Shown: positions 7,388 through 17,448, numbered from the stretch's first letter. The stretch: DNA of 38,365 nt from an uncultured Prevotella sp. (GCA_900322095.1 ONYS01000012.1:1-38365), one strand, 5' to 3'. A program made the numbers and translations. Notes: generated by a model not told the origin, from the sequence alone.

Positions 7388-8860
7388 TCAGACAGCTGCG
7401 GCAATCCACTCATATACGCTGCTGAAAATACCGAAGCCAATGACGCCAGCCGTACACAGAGCAAGGGCGAGCTTTGTAGAAACTGCGCTCTTGAATGTAG
7501 GCAGAGGATTGTCGTTGGGCTTAATATACATAGCCTTCACAATCAGCAAATAGTAGTAAAGGCTGATAACGGTATTAATCAAAGCGATGAACATTGTGGC
7601 ATAAGCCAGAGCACCGTTAGTCGTGAGCAGATCTGCACTCTTCACTGAGGCCATGAAAACGAAGAACTTCGAGAACATACCTGCGAAGGGAGGAATACCA
7701 CCCAAAGAGAACAAGCTGAGGGTCATCAACATGGAGAGTTTGGGATTGGTCTTGTAGAAGCCATTGTAGCTGTCCATGTCCACAGTACCATTGTTGTGTT
7801 CCTCAACTGCAGAGATGATGGTGAAGACGCCCATATTGGCCACAACGTAAACCAGCACGTAGAAGCTCAGAGCAGAGATGCTCATCGTGGTGTTTCCAAC
7901 GATTGCCAAAACGATATAACCGGCCTGAGAAATTGACGAGAAAGCCATGAAGCGCTTGAGGTCTTTCTGACGGATGGCGAAAAGGTTGGCAACAGTGATA
8001 GACAGTACGATGACGATATAGAGCATGTACTGCCAGTACTGACACAAAGGAGCAAACACCTTCATCAGGATGCAGCAAAGTGCGAAAGCTGCAGCACCTT
8101 TGGAGACCACTGACAGATAACCCGTCACTGTGGTAGGAGCTCCCTGATAAGTATCGGCTGTCCAGAAATGGAAGGGAACAAGAGAAATCTTGAAGCCCAA
8201 GCCACTGAAGAAGAATACCATACCCGTGATCATGAGAGGTGTGGCTGACATCTTCTGAGCTACGTCGTCGAAGTAGAGAGTTCCGCAGGCACCATAGATG
8301 AAGCTGATACCATAGAGCATCACACCGCTAGAGAAGGTTGCGGTGAGGATAAACTTGGCACCGGCCTCAGCTGAGTTGTGACGATACTTATCGAAGGCAA
8401 CAAGGCAGGCCATAGGTACACTGGCCATTTCCAAGCCAAGGAAGAACAAGAGGAAGTGGTTGGCACTCACCATCATGTTCATACCCAGCAAGGTAGAGAA
8501 TACCAGCACATAGAACTCTCCCTCCTTGAAGGCTGTGTCAGGACGGTTGAGCCATTCACGGGCCTGAATGAGAACGATGAGCGTTCCCGTTGCCAAGATG
8601 GTCTTGATGACGCCCTGAGCAGCACCAGTAGCATACATACCACCAAAAGCAGTGGCAGGAGCCGTAGGAGCTATGTTCAAGCAGATGTGAATCAGCATCA
8701 ATGCGCATACGAGGCAATTGAACCACTTGCGGGGATTGCCGTCGACGGTGTCGGCAGGTTTCTTTGCCGTGAAGAAGTCCACGAGGAACGTAATGACAAG
8801 AATTGCCATCAATGAAGCCTCGGGCAGCATATTCAAAAATTGACTATAATCTACGTTCAT
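7388..8860 (-). CDS. nuoN: NADH-quinone oxidoreductase-type complex I subunit N
   Basis: A 490-residue antiporter-like subunit with about 14 membrane helices. Family signs include FFLGLEMASVPM with the helix-5 glutamate, FHFWTADTYQGAPTTVTGYLSVVSKGAAAFAL with the TM7-8 region, and SLGGIPPFAGMFSKFFVF. It forms one of three ion-translocating modules in the membrane arm. It is the last gene of the nuo operon, 27 nt after nuoM, and is followed by the terminator at 7301-7340. Confidence 0.95.
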   Translation of the reverse strand: MNVDYSQFLNMLPEASLMAILVITFLVDFFTAKKPADTVDGNPRKWFNCLVCALMLIHICLNIAPTAPATAFGGMYATGAAQGVIKTILATGTLIVLIQAREWLNRPDTAFKEGEFYVLVFSTLLGMNMMVSANHFLLFFLGLEMASVPMACLVAFDKYRHNSAEAGAKFILTATFSSGVMLYGISFIYGACGTLYFDDVAQKMSATPLMITGMVFFFSGLGFKISLVPFHFWTADTYQGAPTTVTGYLSVVSKGAAAFALCCILMKVFAPLCQYWQYMLYIVIVLSITVANLFAIRQKDLKRFMAFSSISQAGYIVLAIVGNTTMSISALSFYVLVYVVANMGVFTIISAVEEHNNGTVDMDSYNGFYKTNPKLSMLMTLSLFSLGGIPPFAGMFSKFFVFMASVKSADLLTTNGALAYATMFIALINTVISLYYYLLIVKAMYIKPNDNPLPTFKSAVSTKLALALCTAGVIGFGIFSSVYEWIAAAV

Positions 8861-8887
8861 TTTGTTTTGTCGTTAATCGGTTTTCAT

Positions 8888-10408
8888 TTACATTCCTGCA
8901 ACTACACCGGCACTGAGAATGTGCTGAATCATAGGAGCAACTGCTGAATTGATAACGTTCTGTGCCCAAAGCGGGAACATACCCAAACCTGCCACGCAGA
9001 AGATAAGTCCTGCAACAGCGACTCGCTCATCCCAAGTAGCGTCGTGGAGCTGATAGAACTTCTGATTGGGAACCTTCTGATAGAGGATTTTACCAACGAC
9101 ACGCAGAATGTAGACAGCCGTAATCACGATAGAGGTACAAGCGATAATCGTACATGTGCGATGGAAGGTATCATTAACCTCGAACGAACCCACGAAGATA
9201 TTCATCTCAGCAACGAAGCCCGAGAAGCCAGGCAAACCGAGGTTGGCCAAACCGGCAACCACATAAGCCACAGCCAGGAAGGGAATCACTTTCATCAAAC
9301 CACCCAAGCGGCGAACGTCACGAGTGCCGGCACGGTGATAAATCATACCGATGACAGCAAAGAAGAGGGCGGTCATCAAACCGTGGGAAAGCATCTGCAG
9401 CACTGCACCGGTGATGGCGGTCTGCGTCATCATCAGAAGTGCGAAGAGCACCATACCACAGTGAGAGACTGAAGAATAAGCGTTGATATACTTCAAGTCG
9501 GTCTGTACACAAGCAGAGAGTGCACCGTAGACAACTGAGCAAGTTGTGAGGATAAGGAATATCCAAGCCAACTCGTGAGCAGCCTGAGGCAACAGATACA
9601 TAGCGATGCGGAAGCAGCCATAACCTCCCAGCTTCATCAGCACACCTGCATGAAGCATTGACACGGCTGTAGGCGCGGAAGCGTGACCGTCGGGGCTCCA
9701 TGTGTGGAACGGGAAGAGAGCTCCAAGAACACCAAAACCGATAAAGATGAACGGGAAGAGCACCTTCTGGATGGCAATAGGAATGAACGAAGAGGTCTTT
9801 GCAATCTCATTGAGTTCAAACGTAAATGTGCCACCATACTTGCCATTGAAGAAGTAGATACCCAGAATACCGAGGATGAGCAGAGCTGAGCCACCCATCA
9901 GCATCAAGGTAAGCTTCATGGCACTGTACTCCTTGGGACCTGTTCCCCAAACACCGATAAGCAAGTACATCGGGATAAGGGCCACCTCGTAGAACATGAA
10001 CATGGTGAACATGTCGGTTGAAATGAAGAAGCCAAACACACCCGTACTCAGCAAGGTGAACCAGAGGAAGTACTCTTTCTTCATGGGCTGCAGCTGCCAA
10101 GAGGCAAAAGTACCCGTGAATACGATGATGGCAGAAAGCAGAAGCATCACAACAGAGATTCCGTCTACGCCAACGCTATAGTTGATATGCAGCGAGGGGA
10201 ACCAGGCTGTAGAATATGTCCAAAGCAACTCAGCGGTATTGCCTGCCGCACGCTGCTGGATGAAAGCAATCGTAATATATACGGCGAGAGCCAAAAGCGC
10301 TGAGGCACCACAAGCCATCACACCGCGCACCTGGTTGTCGTTGCGGGCCAGCCAAAGACCGAGCAGCATGACAACAGGGATGACAACAAATAATGTTAAT
10401 ATACTCAT
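8888..10408 (-). CDS. nuoM: NADH-quinone oxidoreductase-type complex I subunit M
   Basis: A 506-residue antiporter-like subunit with about 14 membrane helices. FYEVALIPMYLLIGVWG carries the conserved helix-5 glutamate (E141, matching E144 of E. coli NuoM). FHTWSPDGHASAPTAVSMLHAGVLMKLGGYG contains the proton-path lysine region, and GLPGFSGFVAEMNIF lies near residue 395. It sits between NuoL and NuoN in the membrane arm. The gene begins 6 nt after nuoL. Confidence 0.96.
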   Translation of the reverse strand: MSILTLFVVIPVVMLLGLWLARNDNQVRGVMACGASALLALAVYITIAFIQQRAAGNTAELLWTYSTAWFPSLHINYSVGVDGISVVMLLLSAIIVFTGTFASWQLQPMKKEYFLWFTLLSTGVFGFFISTDMFTMFMFYEVALIPMYLLIGVWGTGPKEYSAMKLTLMLMGGSALLILGILGIYFFNGKYGGTFTFELNEIAKTSSFIPIAIQKVLFPFIFIGFGVLGALFPFHTWSPDGHASAPTAVSMLHAGVLMKLGGYGCFRIAMYLLPQAAHELAWIFLILTTCSVVYGALSACVQTDLKYINAYSSVSHCGMVLFALLMMTQTAITGAVLQMLSHGLMTALFFAVIGMIYHRAGTRDVRRLGGLMKVIPFLAVAYVVAGLANLGLPGFSGFVAEMNIFVGSFEVNDTFHRTCTIIACTSIVITAVYILRVVGKILYQKVPNQKFYQLHDATWDERVAVAGLIFCVAGLGMFPLWAQNVINSAVAPMIQHILSAGVVAGM

Positions 10409-10414
10409 CTTTGT

Positions 10415-12403
10415 TTACAGCAAATAAAGTAATACCAATGTTAAACCAACGGAGCCGGCGAGGAACCATGTAGCGTACTGACGCACATCGCCGCTCTGCC
10501 AGGGACGAATTGTCTCGCCTGCCTCCTGTGTGCCCCATGCTGCAAAGTTGAACATACCATCGATGACGTGACGGTCGAACCAAGCAATAGGAATAGAGAA
10601 GCATCCAAACACAATCTTATGTGTGAAGAACTGCCAAGCATCGTCGATATAGAAACGATTGAGGGCAGCCTTGTGCAAGCGGGGGAACGTACGCTCCAAT
10701 TTCTTGGGCAGAGGATTGCTCTTGGGCATGTACATATAAGTAGCCAAGCCAATACCAATCAGTGCGGCAACAATGCTCGTACCAGCGATAGTCCAGTTGA
10801 TCTCAATGTCGAAACTCTGACCGTTAGCACTCACGAAATGGCCGAAGGGAATGAAACCTGCGACACAAGAAATAAGTGCGAGGAACACCAGCGGTCCCCA
10901 CATCACGAAGGGAACCTCGGCAGGTTTCTTGCGATGCTCAGGATCCAGCTCGTAGTAGCTCTGGCCCCAGAAGATAACATAGTAGAGACGGAACATATAG
11001 AAGGCCGTCATACCAGCCACGACTGTCAGAATCCATTTCAGAGCAACGCCCTGCCATCCGGGAAGAAGAGCGCAGGCGTCGATGATCGTATCCTTAGAGA
11101 AGAAGCCTGCGAAGGGAGGAATACCCGAAATGGCGAGGCAACCAATAAGGAAGCAAATGTTCGTGATAGGCATATACTTGTGAAGGCCGCCCATATACTC
11201 TTTGAAGTTGCTGCCGATGATCACGATGATAGCACCAGAGCAGAGGAAGAGCAAAGCCTTGAACATGGCGTGGGTGAAGAGGTGGAACATACCGGCTGTA
11301 TAGCCGAGTCCGCTCTCATGGTCAACACCATAGCACACACCAAGTGCAACGAGCATGTAAGCAATCTGAGAGATTGTAGAGAAGGCAAGTCCTCGTTTGA
11401 TATCACGCTGGCAGCAAGCCACTGCAGCTGCATAAAATGCTGTGAAAGCAGCAATCCAAGCCACCCAGTGAAGCTGGTTGGGAGCATACTGTACCCAGAT
11501 GGGGAGCAGAGAAGCTACCTGATATACACCAGCCACAACCATCGTGGCAGCGTGGATCAAAGCCGATACAGGGGTTGGACCCTCCATAGCATCGGGCAGC
11601 CAGATGTGCAACGGGAACATAGCACTCTTACCTGCACCACCAATGAACATGAGGAACAAAGCCAAAGGCATCACCCATGCGGCACCTGCGATACGTGTAC
11701 TCAGTCCGGCATTCTCAGGAGCAGTGAGGTCGTAGTTGAACGTTCCCACATAGAAGCTGAAGAAGAGGATACCAATGAGGAAGAACAGGTCGGCGAAGCG
11801 AGTAACGATGAAAGCCTTCTTAGAAGCGTGAACGGCTGCGTGCTTGGGATAATAGAATCCGATAAGCAGATAAGAGCAGACACCCACAAGCTCCCAGAAG
11901 AGATACATCTGGAAGATGTTCGTAGCAACGACAAGACCAAGCATTGACATCGTGAAGAGGGAGAGGAATGCGTAGAAGCGCTGGAAGCCTTTCTCCAGAC
12001 CGATGGCCTTGTAGTTTTCGTCGCGCTCAGCCATATAACCGAAAGAGTAGATGTGAACCATAAAACTGACCGTGGTGATCACGATGAGCATCATGACGCT
12101 AATCGGCGTAAGACGGAAGCCGATATTGAATAGCAAGTGTGTTCCGAAGAGAGGCGACTTGCCAAAATCCATCCAAGTAAAATTAAAGGCTGTAACGGTA
12201 GGATAGAGTCCGTCGGCACCACGTCCTACAGCGAAGAAATACTCGTAGGCAGTGTAGAGCGACAGGGCAAAGACAGTGCCGATAAGGGCAGTGCCAATCC
12301 AACCAGCTACCTTCTTCGGCATCTTCATACCCAACAATCCGAGCAAAAGGAAGCCCAGAAACGGCAGAAGAAGAATCAAAAATGCATAACTGTATTGTTC
12401 CAT
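10415..12403 (-). CDS. nuoL: NADH-quinone oxidoreductase-type complex I subunit L
   Basis: A 662-residue subunit at the distal end of the membrane arm, with the antiporter core and a C-terminal extension that would form the lateral helix. Visible signs are YLFWELVGVCSYLLIGFYY (E171), HIWLPDAMEGPTPVSALIHAATMV and GIPPFAGFFSKDTII. It is of usual length for the family. It follows nuoK after 8 nt and precedes nuoM by 6 nt. Confidence 0.96.
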   Translation of the reverse strand: MEQYSYAFLILLLPFLGFLLLGLLGMKMPKKVAGWIGTALIGTVFALSLYTAYEYFFAVGRGADGLYPTVTAFNFTWMDFGKSPLFGTHLLFNIGFRLTPISVMMLIVITTVSFMVHIYSFGYMAERDENYKAIGLEKGFQRFYAFLSLFTMSMLGLVVATNIFQMYLFWELVGVCSYLLIGFYYPKHAAVHASKKAFIVTRFADLFFLIGILFFSFYVGTFNYDLTAPENAGLSTRIAGAAWVMPLALFLMFIGGAGKSAMFPLHIWLPDAMEGPTPVSALIHAATMVVAGVYQVASLLPIWVQYAPNQLHWVAWIAAFTAFYAAAVACCQRDIKRGLAFSTISQIAYMLVALGVCYGVDHESGLGYTAGMFHLFTHAMFKALLFLCSGAIIVIIGSNFKEYMGGLHKYMPITNICFLIGCLAISGIPPFAGFFSKDTIIDACALLPGWQGVALKWILTVVAGMTAFYMFRLYYVIFWGQSYYELDPEHRKKPAEVPFVMWGPLVFLALISCVAGFIPFGHFVSANGQSFDIEINWTIAGTSIVAALIGIGLATYMYMPKSNPLPKKLERTFPRLHKAALNRFYIDDAWQFFTHKIVFGCFSIPIAWFDRHVIDGMFNFAAWGTQEAGETIRPWQSGDVRQYATWFLAGSVGLTLVLLYLL

Positions 12404-12411
12404 TACGTCGA

Positions 12412-12723
12412 TTAGAATTTCATGTTTTCAATACTGTTCACCTGATCACTGTGGTAATTGCGGTAAACATTGATAATAATAGCAAGGGCCACGGCTGTCT
12501 CGGCAGCGCTGACACCAATGGAGAAGAGCGTGAAGAACATTCCCTCCAGCTGTCCGGGCCATACGATGCGGTTGAAAACGGCAAAGTTCAGGTCGACAGA
12601 GTTAAGCACGAGCTCAATGGAGATGAGCATAGCGATAAGATTGCGACGGGTCACAAAGCCAAACACACCGATGAAAAACAATAGCGTTGACAACCCAAGC
12701 CAACATTCTACGGGAACATTCAT
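12412..12723 (-). CDS. nuoK: Complex I subunit K
   Basis: A 103-residue subunit with three membrane helices. The second helix has IAMLISIELVLNSVDLNF, carrying the conserved glutamate, and the third begins in SAAETAVALAIIINVYR with the second one. These two acidic residues belong to the central proton axis. Its ATG overlaps the nuoJ stop by 4 nt. Confidence 0.95.
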   Translation of the reverse strand: MNVPVECWLGLSTLLFFIGVFGFVTRRNLIAMLISIELVLNSVDLNFAVFNRIVWPGQLEGMFFTLFSIGVSAAETAVALAIIINVYRNYHSDQVNSIENMKF

Positions 12724-13247
12724 TTCTTATCCTCCTTTCTTGCTATAAAAATACCGCCGATGATGCAAGCCAGCAAGAACACTGAGATGAACTCGAACGG
12801 AAGTACGTACTGATATTTGCCGGCACCCAGCAAAGCCTCGCCAATCTTCTGCATGGGAAGCTCCTGAATGTCTCCGGCGACGAGATCGTTGACAAACTGA
12901 TTCTTCATCAGCACCAGTCCAACGGTGACCAGACCGAGAATACTGATCAGAAGGCCACTTCCAACGCGTGCACCTTTGAAGCGCTCAACAAGACCTTGAA
13001 GAGTACGCTTGGAAACAAGCTGAATGGCAAACACATACATCATTGTGATACCACCGGCATAAACTGAAATCTGAGCAGCGCCAAGGAAGGTGTAGCCCAA
13101 AAGGAAATAAAGGCCTGCGACACCGAAGAGCACAAACAGCAGGAATGTTGCTGCACGCATGATGCGCTTCGTAGAGACGCAGAGCACGGCTGAACCAAGA
13201 ATGATTACAGCCAAGATGCAAAACATAACTATTTTGTCCATAACCAT
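12720..13247 (-). CDS. nuoJ: Complex I subunit J
   Basis: A membrane subunit of about 175 residues with five helices. The family-typical third-helix region is YVGGITMMYVF-like (here SVYAGGITMMYVFAIQL). The ATG at 13247 shares one base with the nuoI stop (TGATG), which suggests translational coupling. A GTG at 13250 and an ATG at 13241 are alternative starts. The nuoK start overlaps its stop. Confidence 0.93.
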   Translation of the reverse strand: MVMDKIVMFCILAVIILGSAVLCVSTKRIMRAATFLLFVLFGVAGLYFLLGYTFLGAAQISVYAGGITMMYVFAIQLVSKRTLQGLVERFKGARVGSGLLISILGLVTVGLVLMKNQFVNDLVAGDIQELPMQKIGEALLGAGKYQYVLPFEFISVFLLACIIGGIFIARKEDKK

Positions 13248-13816
13248 CACTTAGTTTTAGTGTTAAACTTTCCTATGGTGAGAGGAGCGCCTCCATTGAT
13301 AAGGTTAGGAAGGCTTCCACCCTGATACACTTCCTTGTCGAGATGGAGCACCAGCTTCGAACGGTCGAAGACAGCTTGTTCAAAGTCATTGGTAAACTCG
13401 ATGGCGTCGAAATTGCAGGCGTTCACACACAGTTGGCAGAACATGCAGTCGCCAAGGTCATACTGATAATCATCGAGTTTCTTGCCTTTCTTACCAGTCT
13501 CAGGATTTGTCTCCATGTGGGCTGTAATCTTGATCGTACCGTTGGGGCAAGCTTTCTCGCACATGGTACAAGCAGTACACTTGTAGTCGCCCACCTTCAA
13601 ACCGCGCTTTACTGCCTGCGGATCCTCAGGATCCTCAACGCGCTTGAAGACAAGACGTCCGCGGTGACGGGGAGAGACATGAAGCGTAGTCTTACGGTTT
13701 TCCGGATACTGCTCAGTAGACTTCTTCACGAAGTATTCCCGCCAAGTAGTCTTCAGTCCGGTCGCCAGCGTCTTCATGGCTGAACCTATCTCACCGAAAT
13801 ATGATTGATTTGACAT
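13247..13816 (-). CDS. nuoI: Complex I subunit I, 2x[4Fe-4S] ferredoxin-like
   Basis: A 189-residue peripheral subunit. Two CxxCxxCxxxC motifs are seen: C80, C83, C86, C90 (CTACTMCEKACP) and C124, C127, C130, C134 (CMFCQLCVNAC). They bind clusters N6a and N6b on the path to NuoB. In complexes without NuoEFG this region is where an outside electron donor such as ferredoxin or flavodoxin could dock. The gene follows nuoH after a 17-nt gap. Confidence 0.95.
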   Translation of the reverse strand: MSNQSYFGEIGSAMKTLATGLKTTWREYFVKKSTEQYPENRKTTLHVSPRHRGRLVFKRVEDPEDPQAVKRGLKVGDYKCTACTMCEKACPNGTIKITAHMETNPETGKKGKKLDDYQYDLGDCMFCQLCVNACNFDAIEFTNDFEQAVFDRSKLVLHLDKEVYQGGSLPNLINGGAPLTIGKFNTKTK

Positions 13817-13833
13817 TATTGGTTGATTTTCTA

Positions 13834-14928
13834 TTAATGATTAGTAAAAGTCCAGCCGAAGGATACGCATACCGTCATCAACACTAACACGCAGAGCATC
13901 AACGGCATGAGATATTTCCATTCAAGTTTCAGGATATGGTCGATACGGAGACGGGGGAAGGTCCAGCGAATCCACATCAGCAGCCAGATGATGAGAAGCA
14001 TCTTGCCGATGAACCAAACGAATCCAGGAATGAGATCCATCACATGGTCGAATCCGGCCACGCCGATGTTCAACGGAGCCCAGCCACCCAGGAACACCGT
14101 TGCAGCGATACCTGAGATCGTGACAAGGTTAAGATACTCGGCCAGATAGTAGAAGCCGAATCCCATACCGCTATATTCAGTGTGGTAACCGGCAGTAAGC
14201 TCACTCTCAGCCTCAGCGAGGTCGAAGGGGCCACGGTTGGCCTCGGCATTGCCTGCGATAAGGAATACGCAGAAAGCAAGGATAGCAGGGATATGACCCT
14301 GAATGACCAGCCACTGCCAAGGACCCGTCTGAGCATTGATGATGTCGGAGAGCTGCATACTGCCCACAAGCACTACGGCTGTGATAAGGCAAAGAGCCAA
14401 ACTCAACTCATAAGAAATCATCTGCACTGCACCACGCATGGCACTCACTACGGAATACTTGTTGTTACTACCCCAACCGGCAAGGATGATACCCAGAATA
14501 CCGATTGAAGAGATAGCTGTAATGAGGAATACACCTACATTAAAATCAAGCACGAGAGCACCCTTGTTCCATGGCAGGAAAGCAAATGTACCCACAGAAG
14601 CAATGATGGTGAGACAAGGGGCCAACACATAGAGAAGTTTATCGGCCTTGTCAACGGCAAAGATCTCCTTGATGAGCATCTTCACCACATCGGCAATCAC
14701 CTGCAGCGTTCCCCAGGGACCCACACGCATAGGGCCGAGGCGGCACTGGAACCAGGCGCAGACCTTACGCTCAAAGAAAATCATGAATATGGCGAACACC
14801 GTATAGAGCAACAAAATGATGGCGCCAACGGCTACGCACTCAATAAGAATAGTCCAAAAATCACCCAGCCCGCAGGTATTGCGGAGCAGGGAGTCGAACC
14901 ATTGCGTTACTACTGAAAAATCAAACAT
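13834..14928 (-). CDS. nuoH: Complex I subunit H
   Basis: A 364-residue membrane subunit with about eight helices that forms the quinone chamber together with NuoB and NuoD. Signatures include FFERKVCAWFQCRLGPMRVGPWG (about residues 51-73), RGPFDLAEAESELTAGYHTEYSG (about 235-257) and the C-terminal RWTFPRLRIDHILKLEWK. All are conserved, so quinone binding is expected. It lies between nuoCD (42-nt gap) and nuoI. Confidence 0.96.
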   Translation of the reverse strand: MFDFSVVTQWFDSLLRNTCGLGDFWTILIECVAVGAIILLLYTVFAIFMIFFERKVCAWFQCRLGPMRVGPWGTLQVIADVVKMLIKEIFAVDKADKLLYVLAPCLTIIASVGTFAFLPWNKGALVLDFNVGVFLITAISSIGILGIILAGWGSNNKYSVVSAMRGAVQMISYELSLALCLITAVVLVGSMQLSDIINAQTGPWQWLVIQGHIPAILAFCVFLIAGNAEANRGPFDLAEAESELTAGYHTEYSGMGFGFYYLAEYLNLVTISGIAATVFLGGWAPLNIGVAGFDHVMDLIPGFVWFIGKMLLIIWLLMWIRWTFPRLRIDHILKLEWKYLMPLMLCVLVLMTVCVSFGWTFTNH

Positions 14929-14970
14929 CTGTGTTTAATTCTAAGTTGTTATAATTGTTAAGTCCCAGGA

Positions 14971-16542
14971 TTACCGGTCGATATCGGGAATCACAAAGTC
15001 GAGGGCAGCACCTGTTGCCACGAGGTCGGCAATCTTCTGTCCGCGCAGCATCTTGTCCATAGCACCAACAAGCGTCAATCCCATCGGGCGGAACTTCACA
15101 CGGTAGGGGCTCTTGTCGCCGTGGCTGTCGAGATAAACACCAAACTCACCGGCACCACCTTCCACAGAGAAGTACCACTGTCCCTCGGGCACCTTGATGA
15201 TAGGCTTCTGCTTGATATAGAAGTCACCTTCAGGGATGTTGTCGATGAGCTGCTCGATGATGTTCAAGCTCTCATACATCTCCTTGATATGAACATAGTA
15301 GCGGTCCATAGAGTCACAACCAGTCATAGTGATCTCATTCCAGTCTACCTTATCATAGAGGTCGTAGGGATGATTCTTTCTTACGTCGTTGTGCCAACCC
15401 GAAGCACGGCCTGCAGGACCTGTTACGGCATAGTTGATACAGTCGGCCTCACTCATGGGACCTACACCAACCAAACGCTTGTGAGTGATCACGTTGTCAC
15501 CGAAGACGTCAAGATACTCCTGAATCATTGGACGAAGATACTTGCACAGCGCCTTCACGTTCTCTACAAAGTGGGGATCGATATCGTCCTGCACGCCACC
15601 AATGCGATAGTAGTTCTGAATCAAACGGCCACCGGTAGTCTCCTCCATCACATTGAGCACATGCTCACGGTCACGCATACCATAGATGAATGCCGTGAGG
15701 GCACTCAAGTCCTGAGCAACGCAGGAAGTGAACAACAAGTGGTTGTCGAGACGCTGCAACTCGTCCATGATCGTGCGGATGTAATGGATTCTGTCGGAAA
15801 GTTCAACCCCCAAAGCCTCCTCAATCACGCCAACGAGAGCATGACGATGGTGCATGGCGCTCAGATAGTTCATACGATCGGTGAAACCGAGTGTCTGAGG
15901 ATAGGTCATCTGCTCACAGAGTTTCTCAATACCACGATGGATATAGCCCAAGTGGGGATAAACTCGTTCAACGACCTCGCCGTTGATCTCTGTCTGCAAG
16001 CGCAACACACCGTGAGTGGAAGGATGCTGCGGACCGATATTGATTACGTAAGCATCATCATGGAAGAGAGGATGGGTGGTGGCATGAAGCTCCCCGTTCT
16101 CGTCGAGGTTCCATTCAGTCGTGGTGTCCACCTCCACATCGTCAGCCAAAGTATACATATTCTTCTCGGGACTCATGTCGTAGTCCTTGCGAAAAGGATA
16201 ACCCTGGAAGTCATTGCGCAGGTAAAGTCGACGCATGTCGGGATGACCGAGGAACTTGATTCCGTAGAAGTCGTACACCTCACGTTCCAGAAGATCAGCA
16301 TCAGCCCACAGCTTGAGTACTGTAGGTATTACACTGTCCTCTCCCACTCTTTTAGCCAACTGTTTCACTGAGCAGCGCTCGTGGGTCTGGGTATTCTCTA
16401 AGATGTAGATGCATCCCAATCCCTCTTCGCCGAAATCCTCACCGACAATTGTCACAAGGTAGTCAAAATGTTTCTCATTCTTGAGTTTTGCCATCTCGGT
16501 GGCAAAACTGTCAAATCCGAATTCTTTATTTTCTAATTTCAT
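14971..16542 (-). CDS. nuoCD: Fused complex I subunit CD
   Basis: A 523-residue fusion of NuoC and NuoD. The NuoC part covers about residues 1-150 and includes EREVYDFYGIKFLGHPDMRR (86-105). NuoD begins near 165 with NIGPQHPSTHGVLRL and HLGYIHRGIEKLCE (197-210), and keeps the histidine of the quinone site in QHPSTHG. Such fusions are normal in enterobacteria and many Bacteroidota. It lies between nuoB (15-nt gap) and nuoH. No nuoE, nuoF or nuoG follows it, though those genes come after nuoD in E. coli. Confidence 0.95.
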   Translation of the reverse strand: MKLENKEFGFDSFATEMAKLKNEKHFDYLVTIVGEDFGEEGLGCIYILENTQTHERCSVKQLAKRVGEDSVIPTVLKLWADADLLEREVYDFYGIKFLGHPDMRRLYLRNDFQGYPFRKDYDMSPEKNMYTLADDVEVDTTTEWNLDENGELHATTHPLFHDDAYVINIGPQHPSTHGVLRLQTEINGEVVERVYPHLGYIHRGIEKLCEQMTYPQTLGFTDRMNYLSAMHHRHALVGVIEEALGVELSDRIHYIRTIMDELQRLDNHLLFTSCVAQDLSALTAFIYGMRDREHVLNVMEETTGGRLIQNYYRIGGVQDDIDPHFVENVKALCKYLRPMIQEYLDVFGDNVITHKRLVGVGPMSEADCINYAVTGPAGRASGWHNDVRKNHPYDLYDKVDWNEITMTGCDSMDRYYVHIKEMYESLNIIEQLIDNIPEGDFYIKQKPIIKVPEGQWYFSVEGGAGEFGVYLDSHGDKSPYRVKFRPMGLTLVGAMDKMLRGQKIADLVATGAALDFVIPDIDR

Positions 16543-16557
16543 CTTCTTCTACCTTAT

Positions 16558-17448
16558 TTATTTAGTGGTTTCACCTTTGGCTTCAGACTTCTCTTTCGCG
16601 TTCAAGCTGTCTAGCTGCTTGCCCAGTTTGTCAATCTCTTCCTTTGAGGGCACCTTGTTGACAACGATAGTGCTCTTTTGGGCTGCAGGTGCTGCTGCAG
16701 GTTTTGCAGCTGCTGGTCTTGCTGCTGCAGGCTTAGCTGCTGCAGGCTTAGCAGGAGCAGGTTTGTGGGCAGCTTGCCAAGCATCCTCGCGAGTTTTCTT
16801 CGTGTCGTCGACATTAACACCGAGCTTCTCTTCAAAGATGAGTTCCTCGTTGCTGCGTCCATACTCGCGCTCGTCGCTATTCTGCTTGTGGTTTACACCG
16901 CCGAAGAATTTCTCTACCTTCACCTTGCGCTGCAACTGCATCATACCATAGATGATGGCTTCGGGACGCGGAGGGCAACCGGGTACATAGACATCCACAG
17001 GGATAATCTCGTCGATACCACGCACAACATGGTAGCTATCCTTAAAAGGACCACCAGAGATAGCGCAGCCACCAACAGCGACCACATACTTAGGCTCAGC
17101 CATCTCATCGTAAAGGCGTTTCAAGGCAGGAGCCATCTTGTTGGTGATCGTACCAGCGCACATGATAAGGTCGGCCTGACGTGGAGAGTTACGTGTAACC
17201 TCGAAGCCGAAGCGTGAGAAGTCGTAACGTGCACAGCCCACAGCCATGAACTCGATGCCACAGCAAGAGGTAGCGAAGGTCAGCGACCACAGCGAGTTGC
17301 TACGGCCCCAGTTGATCATTTGGTCAAGATTTCCCAAGACGAGGTTTACGCCTCCATCGTTGAGGTCGTTGGCCATTTTCTCCAAGGTCTCATTGTCTTT
17401 CCAATCTTCGTAGGGGAAAGCCTTGATGTGGGGTTTTCTCACTTCCAT
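16558..17448 (-). CDS. nuoB: Complex I subunit B with a long Ala/Pro/Lys-rich C-terminal tail
   Basis: Residues 1-185 are a normal NuoB that binds cluster N2: tandem cysteines C62-C63 (TSCCGIEF), C128 (VGGCAISGG) and C158 (VPGCPPRPE). The family usually ends soon after this point, at about 160-220 residues. Here the protein runs to 296. Residues 229-257 are a low-complexity tract of K/R-P-A-A-A repeats, followed by a charged, possibly helical segment ([18 protein letters not shown]...). The tail could be a flexible tether with a docking helix. The gene overlaps nuoA by 10 nt. Confidence 0.95.
   Translation of the reverse strand: MEVRKPHIKAFPYEDWKDNETLEKMANDLNDGGVNLVLGNLDQMINWGRSNSLWSLTFATSCCGIEFMAVGCARYDFSRFGFEVTRNSPRQADLIMCAGTITNKMAPALKRLYDEMAEPKYVVAVGGCAISGGPFKDSYHVVRGIDEIIPVDVYVPGCPPRPEAIIYGMMQLQRKVKVEKFFGGVNHKQNSDEREYGRSNEELIFEEKLGVNVDDTKKTREDAWQAAHKPAPAKPAAAKPAAARPAAAKPAAAPAAQKSTIVVNKVPSKEEIDKLGKQLDSLNAKEKSEAKGETTK
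16678..16764 (-). repeat. Ala/Pro/Lys repeat tract in nuoB
   Basis: The DNA encodes tandem, imperfect five-residue units of the form K/R-P-A-A-A (residues 229-257 of NuoB), built from GCTGCTGCAGG-type repeats. Such tracts expand and contract by slippage, so their length may differ between strains. Confidence 0.7.

Noticed and set aside
10568-11947. Long plus-strand open frame (459 codons) opposite nuoL
   Set aside because: It is the antisense shadow of nuoL. Its translation is rich in His, Glu, Asn and Ser with no domain, while the nuoL frame is clearly conserved.
15121-16371. Long plus-strand open frame (416 codons) opposite nuoCD
   Set aside because: It is the antisense of the strongly conserved nuoCD gene, with no family signature of its own.
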